This document shows, piece after piece, positions 28,287 to 37,644 of a stretch of DNA of 64,000 nucleotides. The DNA lies in assembly GCF_900142985.1 (NCBI RefSeq), contig NZ_LT670849.1:992001-1056000 (forward strand), written 5' to 3'. This stretch comes from Bradyrhizobium erythrophlei. Lineage in GTDB: Bacteria > Pseudomonadota > Alphaproteobacteria > Rhizobiales > Xanthobacteraceae. Each line of letters begins with the position of its first letter. The first letter of the stretch is position 1. The translations under genes and the position numbers were made by a program. The notes below the pieces were generated by a model. The model was not told the origin of the DNA. It did not search any database and worked only from the letters and a program-made list of their open reading frames with translations.

Positions 28287-29294
28287 ATGGCACGTCATTC
28301 AAGTCGCCGTCATTCTCAGCCGAAAATCTGCGCTAACTGCCCGCACCCAACCGGTTGCGCTAACGTCGGCGCCTGCCTGGACGACTTGAATGACGCCGCG
28401 AGCCGTTGCCCACGGCCAATGACGCGGTCACAAGCTAATGACTTTATGGCTGCCTTGCGCGCCGGTCGAACGTTGAAGCGTATTGCTGGCGGAGAGAAGC
28501 GCTTTGGACCGCCGATCGCACGAATGTATAAATTTCGTACCCACTGTTCGCTTTATCCGGAATGGGGTGCGGAGGCTGCACGGCTTGCGAAGATCAATGC
28601 AAAGGCCGCCGATGCATTGAAGTCTCCTAAACTGTACAGGATACTTTGCATCAACGGACACCCACTCGACGCCGGGCGCATTTACTATAGCAAAGACGGC
28701 TACGAATGCCGCCGGTGTCTGAAGTGCGATCGGATTCGGAATGCTCGAGCTGGCACTATAACGCCTGAGGCGATCGCAAACGTTACGAATGCATTGCGAA
28801 ATGGACGGCCAATCAAGCAAATCATTCACGGCATCGCGAGGGGCGGCATTCGCCGCAACCCGTCGTTGGTACTGGCGAATGCGGCAGCATTCTATCGGTA
28901 TCGGCGAATGCATCCTGAGTTCAATCGGCTTGTGCGGGTCGAAATCGAGAAACGAATTAGCCCCAGTTCAAACCCCGTACTCGAGGTCCCCGTCGGCACC
29001 TTCAAATACGATTGGGATCCGGCGGATCAGCAGATGATCAAGAGAATGCTACCGGATAACTTTCCTGAAAAGGACGCGGTAATCAATGAGGTCATAATTT
29101 CTCTACTCGAGGGACGTCTTGATCGTAGCCAAATCGCCACGAGGATTCGCTGGTACATCAGTGATTACTATCGTTCGTTTCCGACAGGAATCGCTAAGTT
29201 TGGTAAGGGCCAGTTGGTCTCGTTAGACGAAACTCTGCTGGAAGATGGGACGACAAAAAGGGGCGACACCGTAAGCCGCGGGCTCTGGGATTAG
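28287..29294 (+). CDS. Cys-rich phage-type DNA-binding protein (sigma-like C-terminus)
   Basis: 335-aa basic protein. The N-terminus is a cysteine cluster (CANCPHPTGCANVGAC). Residues ~115-150 form a zinc-binding unit of the HNH/ribbon type (LCINGHPLDAG...YECRRCLKC). The C-terminal ~90 residues (DNFPEKDAVINEVIISLLEG, then VSLDETLLEDGTT) resemble the region of sigma-70-like factors just before the SLD-x-x-x-x-DG-T motif. It may be a phage-encoded transcription factor. GGAG lies upstream of the ATG. No close family can be named. Confidence 0.5.
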   Translation: MARHSSRRHSQPKICANCPHPTGCANVGACLDDLNDAASRCPRPMTRSQANDFMAALRAGRTLKRIAGGEKRFGPPIARMYKFRTHCSLYPEWGAEAARLAKINAKAADALKSPKLYRILCINGHPLDAGRIYYSKDGYECRRCLKCDRIRNARAGTITPEAIANVTNALRNGRPIKQIIHGIARGGIRRNPSLVLANAAAFYRYRRMHPEFNRLVRVEIEKRISPSSNPVLEVPVGTFKYDWDPADQQMIKRMLPDNFPEKDAVINEVIISLLEGRLDRSQIATRIRWYISDYYRSFPTGIAKFGKGQLVSLDETLLEDGTTKRGDTVSRGLWD

Positions 29295-29562
29295 CGTCGC
29301 CTTCCTCAGAAGTGCGCAAAGCGCTCTGATGGCTTAACACGCATGGCGGACTCATCAACGACCGCCGGGCCATTCCTCGCTGAGTTGCCACGTTAGCGTT
29401 TCGACCTGTTAACGCGATCCACCTTGATCGTACCACCTATGGGCGCTACATTGCTGCCACTAGCTGATTTGGTCTGCGCACACTCGCGCCGCTCCAACGC
29501 TGCCAGTCTTACCCCTCTCGCGGATTGGGTCCGCAGGTTAGACGCAGACGATGGAGCCGACC

Positions 29563-29760
29563 ATGGGCAAAGTCTTTCGTAACTATTGGGTGGCCTACAG
29601 CAATCAAGTTTGGATTGCTGGGGTAGTCGCGTTTTGTTGGGCGCCGACATTGCTCAGCGGCGCGCACCACAGTTTGGTGCAATGGGCGGTAAGCTCCTTG
29701 TCCACCCTCTTCGTGCTCATCGTTGCGACAGCATGGGACGATAAAGATGCTTCGCGGTAA
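29563..29760 (+). CDS. small two-TM membrane protein
   Basis: 65-aa protein with two hydrophobic stretches (VWIAGVVAFCWAPTLL and WAVSSLSTLFVLIVAT). Its stop overlaps the start of the next gene by 14 nt. Holin-like size and topology, placed immediately before the tail-fibre-like gene. An ATG at 29551 is an alternative start. Function unproven. Confidence 0.5.
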   Translation: MGKVFRNYWVAYSNQVWIAGVVAFCWAPTLLSGAHHSLVQWAVSSLSTLFVLIVATAWDDKDASR

Positions 29761-30847
29761 TCGCTTCTGGACCGCGCTGGCAATTATATGTTGGTCTCCC
29801 TTCGTGATCAGCGTGGCTCAATCCAGTGTTTGGCAGTGGTCAACCACCTCATCTTCAAACGCCAGTAGCGACCCAGCCATAAACTGGCGTGAAAATCAGC
29901 CGCCCTCTTCGATCAATGATAGCGCTCGTTCCATGATGGCCGCATTGGCCTCCTACCGCGACGATATCTCGGGATTACTAACCACGACCGGCAGCTCGAC
30001 CGCTTACCTCGTCACGACAAATCAAGGTCTATGTACTGCCGGCTCAAGTGTTCCGAACGATGGTCAGCAGCTTTCGATTACGATGAGCGCGACCAATGGT
30101 GTGTCGCCGACTCTGCTGGCCGATACTTGCAATGCCTATCCAATTCAGAGTGCGGCCGGCGTCGGGGTAGGGGCGGCAAGCCTAATTCAGGGTTCGCCAT
30201 ATACGTTCCGGTTTTCAGTTGCGAACAGCGCATGGATGCTGCGCGACTTCTATGGCAGCGCTTTGACGGTGCCGCTAGGTGGACTTGTTCCATATACGCT
30301 GTCGACTGTTCCGAATAGCAATTTCGTGTTTCCGGCCGGTCAGTGTCTGAGCACGACTACTTATGTGACTTACTGGACTGCGCTTGGAACGCCCGCGAGC
30401 GGATCGTGCCCCGGTGGGCAATTCCAGATCATCGATCTGAGCGGCCGCGTGCCTGCCGGCCTAGATACCATGCCTGGCTTTTCTGCCGCCAATCGTCTGA
30501 CATCAGCGTCGACGGGCTGCGGTACGGCGATGACGAGCGTGGGTGCAACGTGTGCGAATGGTGCGCAATCGTATACTTTTGCTAGATCTAACCTACCAAA
30601 TACTAACGTCGCAGTTACGATAACCGATCCTGGCCATACCCACAGCTTCACGGCGGTGCTTGGCAATCCGTTCTCGGCAGCAACGGGCGGCGGCGGTTTG
30701 ACGGCCGCTACCCCTTCCGGTGGAACCACCGGCTCTTCGACGACGGGCATCTCAGCCGCCTTCAACCTCAACGGCAATGTAGCGCAGACCGCTATGCCAG
30801 TGGTGCAACCGACCGTCGGTGTTACCTACCTCCTACGGGTGCTCTGA
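29747..30847 (+). CDS. phage tail-fibre/receptor-binding-like protein
   Basis: 366-aa protein with a hydrophobic N-terminus and a Ser/Thr/Gly-rich low-complexity body. Tail-collar/fibre features: IIDLSGRVPAGLDTMPGFSA (collar-domain-like), DPGHTHSFTAV, and the terminal VVQPTVGVTYLLRVL, which matches the usual end of tail-fibre tips (QPxxxxNYLIKI-type). The FQIIDLSGRVPAG segment is typical of the phage tail collar domain. First of a chain of genes with overlapping start and stop codons ending at 36823. Confidence 0.7.
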   Translation: MLRGNRFWTALAIICWSPFVISVAQSSVWQWSTTSSSNASSDPAINWRENQPPSSINDSARSMMAALASYRDDISGLLTTTGSSTAYLVTTNQGLCTAGSSVPNDGQQLSITMSATNGVSPTLLADTCNAYPIQSAAGVGVGAASLIQGSPYTFRFSVANSAWMLRDFYGSALTVPLGGLVPYTLSTVPNSNFVFPAGQCLSTTTYVTYWTALGTPASGSCPGGQFQIIDLSGRVPAGLDTMPGFSAANRLTSASTGCGTAMTSVGATCANGAQSYTFARSNLPNTNVAVTITDPGHTHSFTAVLGNPFSAATGGGGLTAATPSGGTTGSSTTGISAAFNLNGNVAQTAMPVVQPTVGVTYLLRVL

Positions 30848-31062
30848 TGGGAAGCAATCTAATGACTGAAGCCCTCCGCAAATCCGACGATTCCACCCGG
30901 TTCACGGACCTTATCCGTGTGCGCTGTCCTCCGGCCCTTCCCGTTGCGATTGATACCGCGGCGGCGCGGCACCTCATGACCGCTTCGGAATATGTCCGCA
31001 GGAGCGTGATCGATAGGCTGCGCGCCGACGGCATTCAAATTTCGCAGGATGCTGGGACCTGA
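30847..31062 (+). CDS. ribbon-helix-helix-like small protein
   Basis: 71-aa protein. TDLIRVRCPPALPVAIDTAA then MTASEYVRRSVIDRLRADG fits an Arc/CopG-type ribbon-helix-helix (beta strand with basic residues, then two helices). The ATG overlaps the stop of the tail-fibre-like gene (TGATG). A DNA-binding role or a structural role in the phage gene run are both possible. Confidence 0.55.
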   Translation: MGSNLMTEALRKSDDSTRFTDLIRVRCPPALPVAIDTAAARHLMTASEYVRRSVIDRLRADGIQISQDAGT

Positions 31063-31063
31063 A

Positions 31064-31426
31064 ATGGACTGGAGCTCTTTTTTCGCTGGCGGCCCGTTCG
31101 CATCGCTTGCGCCTCAGTTGCCGGCACAGCCGCAACCATCGCAGCCTCAGCCTGACGCGTCGACGACTGCAACGCCTGGCGCGCCGCTAAATGTTCAGCC
31201 GACAGCGCAGTTCGGCATATTGAACGGTCAGCAGAGGCCAAAAGATCAAGACGGCCAATTGGCGCTCATGGCCCAAGCTCAGAAGCTGTTGGCGCCCGCT
31301 GCGATACCTTCGTTGCAGCCGATTCAGATGGCGAAGCCGGTCGGCTCCCAGGGCATTAATCCGCTGCAATTTCTCGCCGCGTTTGGCAAAAATCCGCTGT
31401 CTACGATGCAGGGCGGTGCCGCATGA
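31064..31426 (+). CDS. Pro/Gln-rich protein of the phage-like run
   Basis: 120-aa protein starting 1 nt after the previous stop. The N-terminus is hydrophobic and Pro/Gln-rich (APQLPAQPQPSQPQPD); no domain recognised. Its stop overlaps the next start (ATGA). Likely a minor virion or assembly component, judging only from position. Confidence 0.6.
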   Translation: MDWSSFFAGGPFASLAPQLPAQPQPSQPQPDASTTATPGAPLNVQPTAQFGILNGQQRPKDQDGQLALMAQAQKLLAPAAIPSLQPIQMAKPVGSQGINPLQFLAAFGKNPLSTMQGGAA

Positions 31427-31770
31427 CCGGCGATGCACTGACCGAGAATGATGAGGCGCTCCGCAGGGCAGCAATCGCCGGTTACCTGGACCAAGATCCG
31501 GCGGCCACGCGAAGTTGGCGTGCTCACCAATGGATGTGTCAGGCCGCGAGCACCGAGCAAATAGCCGCTGCGGTGAATGCCGCCTCTGCGTTCCTCCTCG
31601 AGGCCAAGAACGATCCGGAGTGGTTGGCCACTCGGCTCGATGAGCACAATCGAGCGCGGGCTATTGTCGGTATGCCGGCGGCTTCGCTCGAAGAGTTCGA
31701 GGACGTGCTCTGGGCGTTCCACATCCACTTTGAACTTCTGAACTCTTTTGCGAATGGGATCGGGCACTAA
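31423..31770 (+). CDS. hypothetical protein of the phage-like run
   Basis: 115-aa, mostly helical, acidic and Ala-rich (QIAAAVNAASAFLLEAKNDP). Overlaps its neighbours on both sides (ATGA and TAATG), so it is translated as part of the coupled series. No domain recognised. Confidence 0.6.
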   Translation: MTGDALTENDEALRRAAIAGYLDQDPAATRSWRAHQWMCQAASTEQIAAAVNAASAFLLEAKNDPEWLATRLDEHNRARAIVGMPAASLEEFEDVLWAFHIHFELLNSFANGIGH

Positions 31771-33554
31771 TGGCGGGCATCCTCGACGACATCATGAGCT
31801 ATCTGCCGCAAGGTATCTTGAGCGGGGGGCCGAACTATGCCGCACTAAATCCCGACGCTGGCGACACGGACGCGCTTGCAAAAGCCATTTCTGGTTCGCC
31901 TTACGACCCCTACGACAAAAAGAAGAAAGAAGATGCGGCAAAAGAAGCGGCAAAGGGCGTATTCGAAACTGGTGTGCAGCCTCCTGTCTCGGTAGGTATT
32001 TCTGGCAATCAAGCAATGACGGCGCCAGCTCCCTTTGGAGCATTGTCGCCGATGGTGGCAACACCCTCGCCGGGATGGACTCATGGGTTAGACGGTAAAG
32101 ATGTGCCTATCGCTCCAAGCCCTCCTGTCGCGCCAGCCCTGCCGCCAGCGGTCGCGAACAGCAATGCGACCGCGCCCGCCACAGTCCCAATGCCGCAGCC
32201 GCGTCCGGTAGCCGCGCCAACCCCGGCAGCAGCTTCCTCGCCGCCACCGACGCCGAGCGTCGACGACACGACCCAGAAATCAAACGTGCCTGTTCAACCC
32301 CAAAACGCGCCTCCCGTGCCGCAATCCTCCCTCCTCGGCCGCATCGGCCAAGGTATAAAGGATTTTAGCGATGCTACTGGTGCTCATACCGCAACGTTAT
32401 TGGCAGCTGCCGGCGGACTGGCGGGCGCCCCGAGCTGGGGGACGGGGCTGTCCCGCGGCTTTACCCAAGCCGCCGCCGCACTGCCGATCGACCAGAGATC
32501 AAATAACCAAAACCAAACAGTACAAGCCTTGATCAAGCGCGGCATGCCGGAAGATATGGCGCGCGCTGCGGCCGGCAATCCCGTGATCATGCAGCAGATC
32601 GTTCCGCAGATGTTTGGCGCGAAGCAGCGCAAGTTTACAGTGATCAAAGATGCGCTTGGCAACGAAACGCCAGCGTTCGCTGACGAGGCAGCGGGTAAAT
32701 TATACGATACTGCCGGGAAGGAAATCACACCAGGTGGTAACGCAATTTCTTCCGTCTCTCATGCCGAGCCGAATTACGATCCCGTTACGCGCCGAGACGA
32801 AGGCTTCTTGAAATCGCTTGATCCTGTGACCGCTGCTGCGGTCAAGGACATCGCAGACGGCAATATGTCCGGAACGGGCCGTAACTTGCAAAAGCTGATG
32901 CCCTACGTCGCGCGATACGAACAGGGCTTTACCACGGGCACGTACACCTCACGCAACAAATTCAATACCGAGTTGGGATCGCAGTCGCCCAGCACCGTCG
33001 GCGGCCAAAAGGTGCTGATGGGGACGGCGCTCGGCCATCTTGGCGAAGCCGCCGAAGCAGCGGCTGATCTTAACAACAGCAACGGGCTGGGTTCTGCGGA
33101 CTTGGGGCACACCGCCAATGCTATAGGCAACCGCACAACGGCAAACGCGGCCAAGGTCAACGCGCTAAATGATCGCGTCGCGAAGTTCTCCGGCGAAATC
33201 GGCAAACTTTATTCGGGCTCATCCGGCGGCGGCGTGCATGAACGCGAGGAATCGCGCGGACGCCTCGGCTCTAACTTGACGAGCGCTGAACTTGCTGCGG
33301 GGCTGGAATCTAACCGCGATCTGATCTTGTCTAAGCAGCAAGCGCTACAGCAGCAGGCAACCGATTTGTTCGGGCCGGAAGGCGCGAAGCGGTATGACTT
33401 CATCGGACCCGAAGGTCGGAAGTCACTCGAGAAGATCGAAACGGCGATCGCCAAGCTTAAAGGCAATGCGCCTGCGTCTAGCGCTCAGCCGGCGGTCGCG
33501 CCAACACCTGGGGCAGGGAAAACATCTACCGGTGTGACCTGGAGCATCCAATAA
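31770..33554 (+). CDS. large Pro/Ala-rich phage-type protein
   Basis: 594 aa. Residues ~100-190 are a Pro/Ala linker. A hydrophobic Gly/Ala stretch (ATLLAAAGGLAGAPSWGTGL) follows near 205-225, and the C-terminal third is helical (LGHLGEAAEAAADLNNSNGL; QALQQQATDLFGPEGAKRYD). The pattern of a hydrophobic Gly-rich patch between disordered and helical segments recalls phage ejection (internal virion) proteins. Followed directly by the 1089-aa protein with the same style. Not assignable to a named family from sequence alone. Confidence 0.6.
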   Translation: MAGILDDIMSYLPQGILSGGPNYAALNPDAGDTDALAKAISGSPYDPYDKKKKEDAAKEAAKGVFETGVQPPVSVGISGNQAMTAPAPFGALSPMVATPSPGWTHGLDGKDVPIAPSPPVAPALPPAVANSNATAPATVPMPQPRPVAAPTPAAASSPPPTPSVDDTTQKSNVPVQPQNAPPVPQSSLLGRIGQGIKDFSDATGAHTATLLAAAGGLAGAPSWGTGLSRGFTQAAAALPIDQRSNNQNQTVQALIKRGMPEDMARAAAGNPVIMQQIVPQMFGAKQRKFTVIKDALGNETPAFADEAAGKLYDTAGKEITPGGNAISSVSHAEPNYDPVTRRDEGFLKSLDPVTAAAVKDIADGNMSGTGRNLQKLMPYVARYEQGFTTGTYTSRNKFNTELGSQSPSTVGGQKVLMGTALGHLGEAAEAAADLNNSNGLGSADLGHTANAIGNRTTANAAKVNALNDRVAKFSGEIGKLYSGSSGGGVHEREESRGRLGSNLTSAELAAGLESNRDLILSKQQALQQQATDLFGPEGAKRYDFIGPEGRKSLEKIETAIAKLKGNAPASSAQPAVAPTPGAGKTSTGVTWSIQ

Positions 33555-36500
33555 TGCCGACTCTTAGCATCGAAGGTCACAGCGTCAATGTGGACGATAG
33601 CTTTTTGAAGCTTTCGCCAGACGAGCAGAACGCGACGGTTGATGAGATCCACAAGTCGCTGACGGCCGGGGCGCCGCAATCCGGCTTTGACCGTAATGAT
33701 AAGCGATTTTCTGAAGGTGCGATGTCAGCGCAGAAGGCTCTTGAGGGCGTCCCGGTACTTGGCGCCGCCGTCCCCAAGGTTGGCGCCTATCTCTCGGCTC
33801 TAGCGCATCCCATAACTGGCGTTGGCGCAGATGGTGCCTCTATTTCGGAGCGGGCGGCCAAGAATTTGGAGCAGGAAAAGGCTGCATCTGAAACTTACGA
33901 CAAGGAAAATCCGATCGCATCCACTGCGGCTAAAATGGTTGGTGGAACGCTTGCGTTGGCGCCGTTGGGGGCAACCGGGGTTGGCGCGAAAGCACTTGGC
34001 CTAACGGGCACCCTCCCCGGCATGATGGTGCGAGGCGCGACCTCGGGTGCGGTACTTGGTGGGGCCGATGCGGCCGTGCGCGGTGAGAACGTAGGCAGCG
34101 GAATCGAGTTTGGTGCGGGCGGAGGCATAGCCGGCCCGTTGATCGGCCGCGCGGTCGGCAAGACTGCTTCTGCCATCGCGGATCGTTTCCGCCCCGCAGC
34201 CACTACGCCCATGAATACCGTCAAGATCGGTTCAACCGAGGTTCCACTGACGCAATCCCAAGTGACGCAAAACCCCGCAGCTTCCGCCGAAGAGCAAATC
34301 CTGCTCCGCGGCGGCCGGGGCGATCAAGCTCAAGAGGTCGCGCAAAGCCATGCCGACTTGCAGGACACCCGCGTCAATCAGGCTAAGGACGAAATTGGCC
34401 AAGGCTTGAACCCTGCCGCTCCAACCCCCGTCACCCCTCATGTTGCCGGCGAGCAAGTTGCTTCGGAATTGAGTCAAGCCGAACAGGCGCGCCAGGCTGC
34501 GCGTGCGATACAGAATGCCGCGCTTGAGGCGCAGCACGGTAACATCGCCGCGTCGCTTGATCCTTCAGGTCAAAGCGCAACTGTGCTGCCCTCTAGAGCC
34601 GGAGAGATCATTTCGGACGCTGCCAGAAGGGAAGCCTCGACCGCTATCGCCAGCGAACAAGCCGCCAATCAGGCATTGCAGACGCAGCAACAGGCGACGC
34701 GCGCAGGCTTGGCTCAAGGCGCAAACCTTGCAGAGAATACGCACCACGCAGCCGAGATCACATCACAGGCGGTTCGGGATGCAGCCGAAGCAGCACGGGC
34801 AAGGACGCGCGCGGCCTATGAGGCCATGCGGCAAATGCCTGGTGAGTTTGAACCGGCCGGCTTTCGCAATGCTGGTCAGAGCATTCGGCAACGTTTGAGC
34901 GCCGGCGAAAGCCCGGTCTACGTCAATTCATCGACCCCGATGGCCGAACAGGCCTTGGGCATTATCGACCATCAGGTCGGAGGCGCCCGTTTCCCGAATG
35001 CGGCTGAGCCAAATCGCCCACTGGTCAGAAACGCAAGCGGCAGTGTTGGGCCGGCGCCAAGGCCGATTACGCCGTCCTCAGTTGAGGAAGTGCGAAAGCA
35101 ATTGATCGGCTTGGCGAGCGATGCCCGCTCGGCAGCGATGAGAACGGGGGTTCAATCCGATGTTCGCGCCATGCGCGGCATCATCAACGCCTTCGACAAT
35201 CATGTTCGCGACGTTGTCGGAGCTGGCGGGTTTTCTGGTGACGGACAAGCGTTCCTCAACCAATTGCAAACGGCGCGTCAGCTTCATTCAGACTACCGTA
35301 ATACGTTCACCTCTCAAGGCGGCGGTGACAAGGTCGGTCGTGTGCTCGAGGACATCATCGGTCGCAACGGTGTGGATCCGGCTCCCGCCCCTCGCGTGGC
35401 TCAGGTTATGTACGGGCCCGAGGCCCGGCCTGGCGGCGCGCAGGCCGTTCAAGTTGCCCAGCGCCTTCGCCAGATATTCGGTGAAAACTCGCCGGAATGG
35501 GCGGCATATAAGCAGGGCTTATTTTCGCATCTCACCGAAGGACCGACGGGTCGTGGGCCGGGCGAGATTGCCGATCGGATTGAAAGCTTTCTAGGCGGCA
35601 CGCACAGCCAGGCTCTTTCTCAGGTCGCGTTTACGCCGGAAGAAAGGGCTGCCCTTCAGCAATACGCGACCGCGGCAAGGAATAGAGTTCAAGCGCCCCG
35701 CGCGGCAACTGATACGGTAGGCCGCACGCTCGAGAAGATTGTCGGTGAAGGCGGTCAACCCGCAACGCCTCAGGGTGTGGCAGAAACTCTCTTCGGCCGA
35801 TCGGGGCTTGGCGATAGCCAGACGGCAACGAAGTTGGCTCAGCACATCCGGGACACGCACGGCGCTAATTCGCCCGAGTTTACTGCCGTCCGACAAGGGA
35901 TGTGGCACAGCATCACTGAAGCGCCAGGCGGCATGCTAGCGCGCGACCCTGCGCAAATCGCCGACCGGATCGCCGAGCATATCAACGGGCGTGGCAAGTC
36001 GACTGCCGATGTTCTCTATTCGCCGGCAGAAAAAGCCAGGATGTTGGCGCATGCTGACAATCTTCGCGCATCCGCTGCAAAGGCACCGGGCGATGAAGTC
36101 GACCGCGTCATTGCCAAGATTTCCGGCCGCGATGGCGGCATGGGCGCTTCGCCGACCGAAGTCGCTGATTATCTCTATGGCCGTACCGGCGCTGGCGATC
36201 GCGGCATTTCAGTACGCTTGGCACAAAGACTGAAAGGTCAGATCAGCCCCGAAGGATGGGACTCGGTTCGTCAGGGCATGTGGACCAAGCTTACCGAGCC
36301 AACCGAAGGACGCCTTGATTGGGGACCGCAGAAGATTTCTGAGCGGTTGCATGAGTTCCTGAACGGCAACGGCAAGGCGCTCTCGCATGTCCTGTTCACA
36401 TCTCAAGAACGCGAACTGATGCAGAAACTGGCTGGCGTCTACAAGCAGATGATCCCGGTCAAGGGCACCACAAATCCCTCCGGCACAGCGCCGATGCTGG

Positions 36501-36823
36501 CCAAGATAGCCGGCGGCGCCCGGCATGCTCTGTTGCCGCTGTTGGGCTTCAGTCATGGCGGCGTGCCCGGGGCGGCTGTTGCTGTTGGTATCGACAAGGC
36601 GTTGACCTCTTTGGCCAACGCCAAGGCAGCCCGAAATGCGACGAAACTGTTTTATGGAGCCCAGCCAAGGCGCGCTGTTGATCCGCGATTTACAAGGGCC
36701 GGTGGATTGGCCGGGCAAGTCATCGGCGGACCCGCGACGAGCGATCGAGCCACAGCCCCGCCAGCACCATTAGCGCTATCGCCGCCGCCCATTCGGCAAA
36801 TGACGCCTGGTGCTCGTAGATGA
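33554..36823 (+). CDS. 1089-aa ejection-protein-like polypeptide with three tandem ~125-aa repeats
   Basis: The N-terminus has a VDDSFLKLSPDEQNATVDEI motif. Residues ~125-215 are a glycine-zipper-like hydrophobic region (GAVLGGADAAVRGENVGSG, GGGIAGPLIGRAVG). Residues ~270-440 are long Ala/Gln-rich helices. Three homologous repeats follow at about 590-718, 719-845 and 846-966; each begins D-x-V-x-R-x-x-x-x-I, then a Y/F-G-x-x-G turn, VRQGMW-like and FTxxERxxL-like segments. Membrane-active patch plus helices fits a DNA-ejection or internal virion protein. The end overlaps an antisense small gene. Confidence 0.65.
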   Translation: MPTLSIEGHSVNVDDSFLKLSPDEQNATVDEIHKSLTAGAPQSGFDRNDKRFSEGAMSAQKALEGVPVLGAAVPKVGAYLSALAHPITGVGADGASISERAAKNLEQEKAASETYDKENPIASTAAKMVGGTLALAPLGATGVGAKALGLTGTLPGMMVRGATSGAVLGGADAAVRGENVGSGIEFGAGGGIAGPLIGRAVGKTASAIADRFRPAATTPMNTVKIGSTEVPLTQSQVTQNPAASAEEQILLRGGRGDQAQEVAQSHADLQDTRVNQAKDEIGQGLNPAAPTPVTPHVAGEQVASELSQAEQARQAARAIQNAALEAQHGNIAASLDPSGQSATVLPSRAGEIISDAARREASTAIASEQAANQALQTQQQATRAGLAQGANLAENTHHAAEITSQAVRDAAEAARARTRAAYEAMRQMPGEFEPAGFRNAGQSIRQRLSAGESPVYVNSSTPMAEQALGIIDHQVGGARFPNAAEPNRPLVRNASGSVGPAPRPITPSSVEEVRKQLIGLASDARSAAMRTGVQSDVRAMRGIINAFDNHVRDVVGAGGFSGDGQAFLNQLQTARQLHSDYRNTFTSQGGGDKVGRVLEDIIGRNGVDPAPAPRVAQVMYGPEARPGGAQAVQVAQRLRQIFGENSPEWAAYKQGLFSHLTEGPTGRGPGEIADRIESFLGGTHSQALSQVAFTPEERAALQQYATAARNRVQAPRAATDTVGRTLEKIVGEGGQPATPQGVAETLFGRSGLGDSQTATKLAQHIRDTHGANSPEFTAVRQGMWHSITEAPGGMLARDPAQIADRIAEHINGRGKSTADVLYSPAEKARMLAHADNLRASAAKAPGDEVDRVIAKISGRDGGMGASPTEVADYLYGRTGAGDRGISVRLAQRLKGQISPEGWDSVRQGMWTKLTEPTEGRLDWGPQKISERLHEFLNGNGKALSHVLFTSQERELMQKLAGVYKQMIPVKGTTNPSGTAPMLAKIAGGARHALLPLLGFSHGGVPGAAVAVGIDKALTSLANAKAARNATKLFYGAQPRRAVDPRFTRAGGLAGQVIGGPATSDRATAPPAPLALSPPPIRQMTPGARR

Positions 36824-36896
36824 ACCAGCGCCACAACGCCAGAAAAGCCACCATCAGGATGGTGAAGGCCGCGATGCAGGCAATGCGTAAGGTCAT
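36720..36896 (-). CDS. 58-aa two-TM protein (holin-like), antisense overlap
   Basis: Minus-strand gene of 58 codons, MTLRIACIAAFTILMVAFLA..., with two hydrophobic helices (about residues 5-23 and 36-50) separated by a short charged loop and a basic tail (DRSSRVRR). AAGGA lies 12 nt upstream of the ATG. Its 3' part overlaps the end of the 1089-aa gene on the other strand by 104 bp. The size and topology fit a small holin, but this is inference. Confidence 0.55.
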   Translation of the reverse strand: MTLRIACIAAFTILMVAFLALWRWFIYEHQASFAEWAAAIALMVLAGLWLDRSSRVRR

Positions 36897-36932
36897 GGGA
36901 TCGATTGTCCTTGCTTTGCGGATAATAGCACA

Positions 36933-37376
36933 ATGACCGAGCCGGATAGTACTGGGCGAAAGCAGTCCGGAAGGTTTGCAAAGGGCCAGTCCGGTAACCC
37001 GGCCGGCCGACCGCAGGGATCGCGCAACGCGACGACTCTCGCGCTGGAATCACTCTTGGATGGCCAAGCCCGGGCCCTGACACAGAAGGCAATCGATCTC
37101 GCCCTGGCTGGGGACCTAACGGCGTTGCGGATTTGCCTGGATCGAATTTTGCCGCCGCGGAAGGACCGGCCGGTTACGTTCAACTTTCCGGTCATTACCA
37201 GAATCTCGGAAGCCGCAAATACGATGTCGGCGGTTCTGACGGCGGTCGCTGCCGGAGAGATTACGCCGGCTGAGGCTGCGGAGATCAGCAAGTTGGTCGA
37301 CACCTATGTGAAGGCGGTCGAAGCCACAGACTTGTCCGAACGCATTGAGAAGCTTGAAAGGATGACCAACCAATGA
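36933..37376 (+). CDS. DUF5681 domain protein
   Basis: 147-aa protein with the hallmark N-terminus RFAKGQSGNPAGRPQGSRNA, a basic motif typical of DUF5681 proteins usually located next to the phage terminase large subunit. The C-terminus is helical (AEISKLVDTYVKAVEATD). Here the expected terminase is absent: only a 72-aa gene follows. Possibly a small-terminase-like or DNA-binding factor. Confidence 0.75.
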   Translation: MTEPDSTGRKQSGRFAKGQSGNPAGRPQGSRNATTLALESLLDGQARALTQKAIDLALAGDLTALRICLDRILPPRKDRPVTFNFPVITRISEAANTMSAVLTAVAAGEITPAEAAEISKLVDTYVKAVEATDLSERIEKLERMTNQ

Positions 37377-37591
37377 GCCTGCTGCGCAAGCGTCTTGAGA
37401 AACTGGAAGACAGACTTGCTCCCCCCGAGGGCCGGCCGTTCTGTGTTTGGGGCATGACAAGCGGCAATAGCGACGGAACGCGCCGCAAGACAGATCAGGA
37501 AATTCAAGCCGAAGTAGATGCCGCGATGATGTCCGGCGCAATGGGTGCGTTCGATCTGCCGACGGTCGTCTGCTGGAGGATCGAGAGTTGA
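37373..37591 (+). CDS. hypothetical protein coupled to the DUF5681 gene
   Basis: 72 aa; overlaps the DUF5681 stop (ATGA). A short N-terminal coiled coil (LLRKRLEKLEDRLAPPEG) and a Cys/Trp-containing middle. No family recognised. It is followed by a break in plus-strand gene order. Confidence 0.6.
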   Translation: MSLLRKRLEKLEDRLAPPEGRPFCVWGMTSGNSDGTRRKTDQEIQAEVDAAMMSGAMGAFDLPTVVCWRIES

Positions 37592-37644
37592 GCTTTAGGC
37601 AATCCGCCGCACTTCAGCAACAAGAAGCCCGCGCGGATGGCCGC

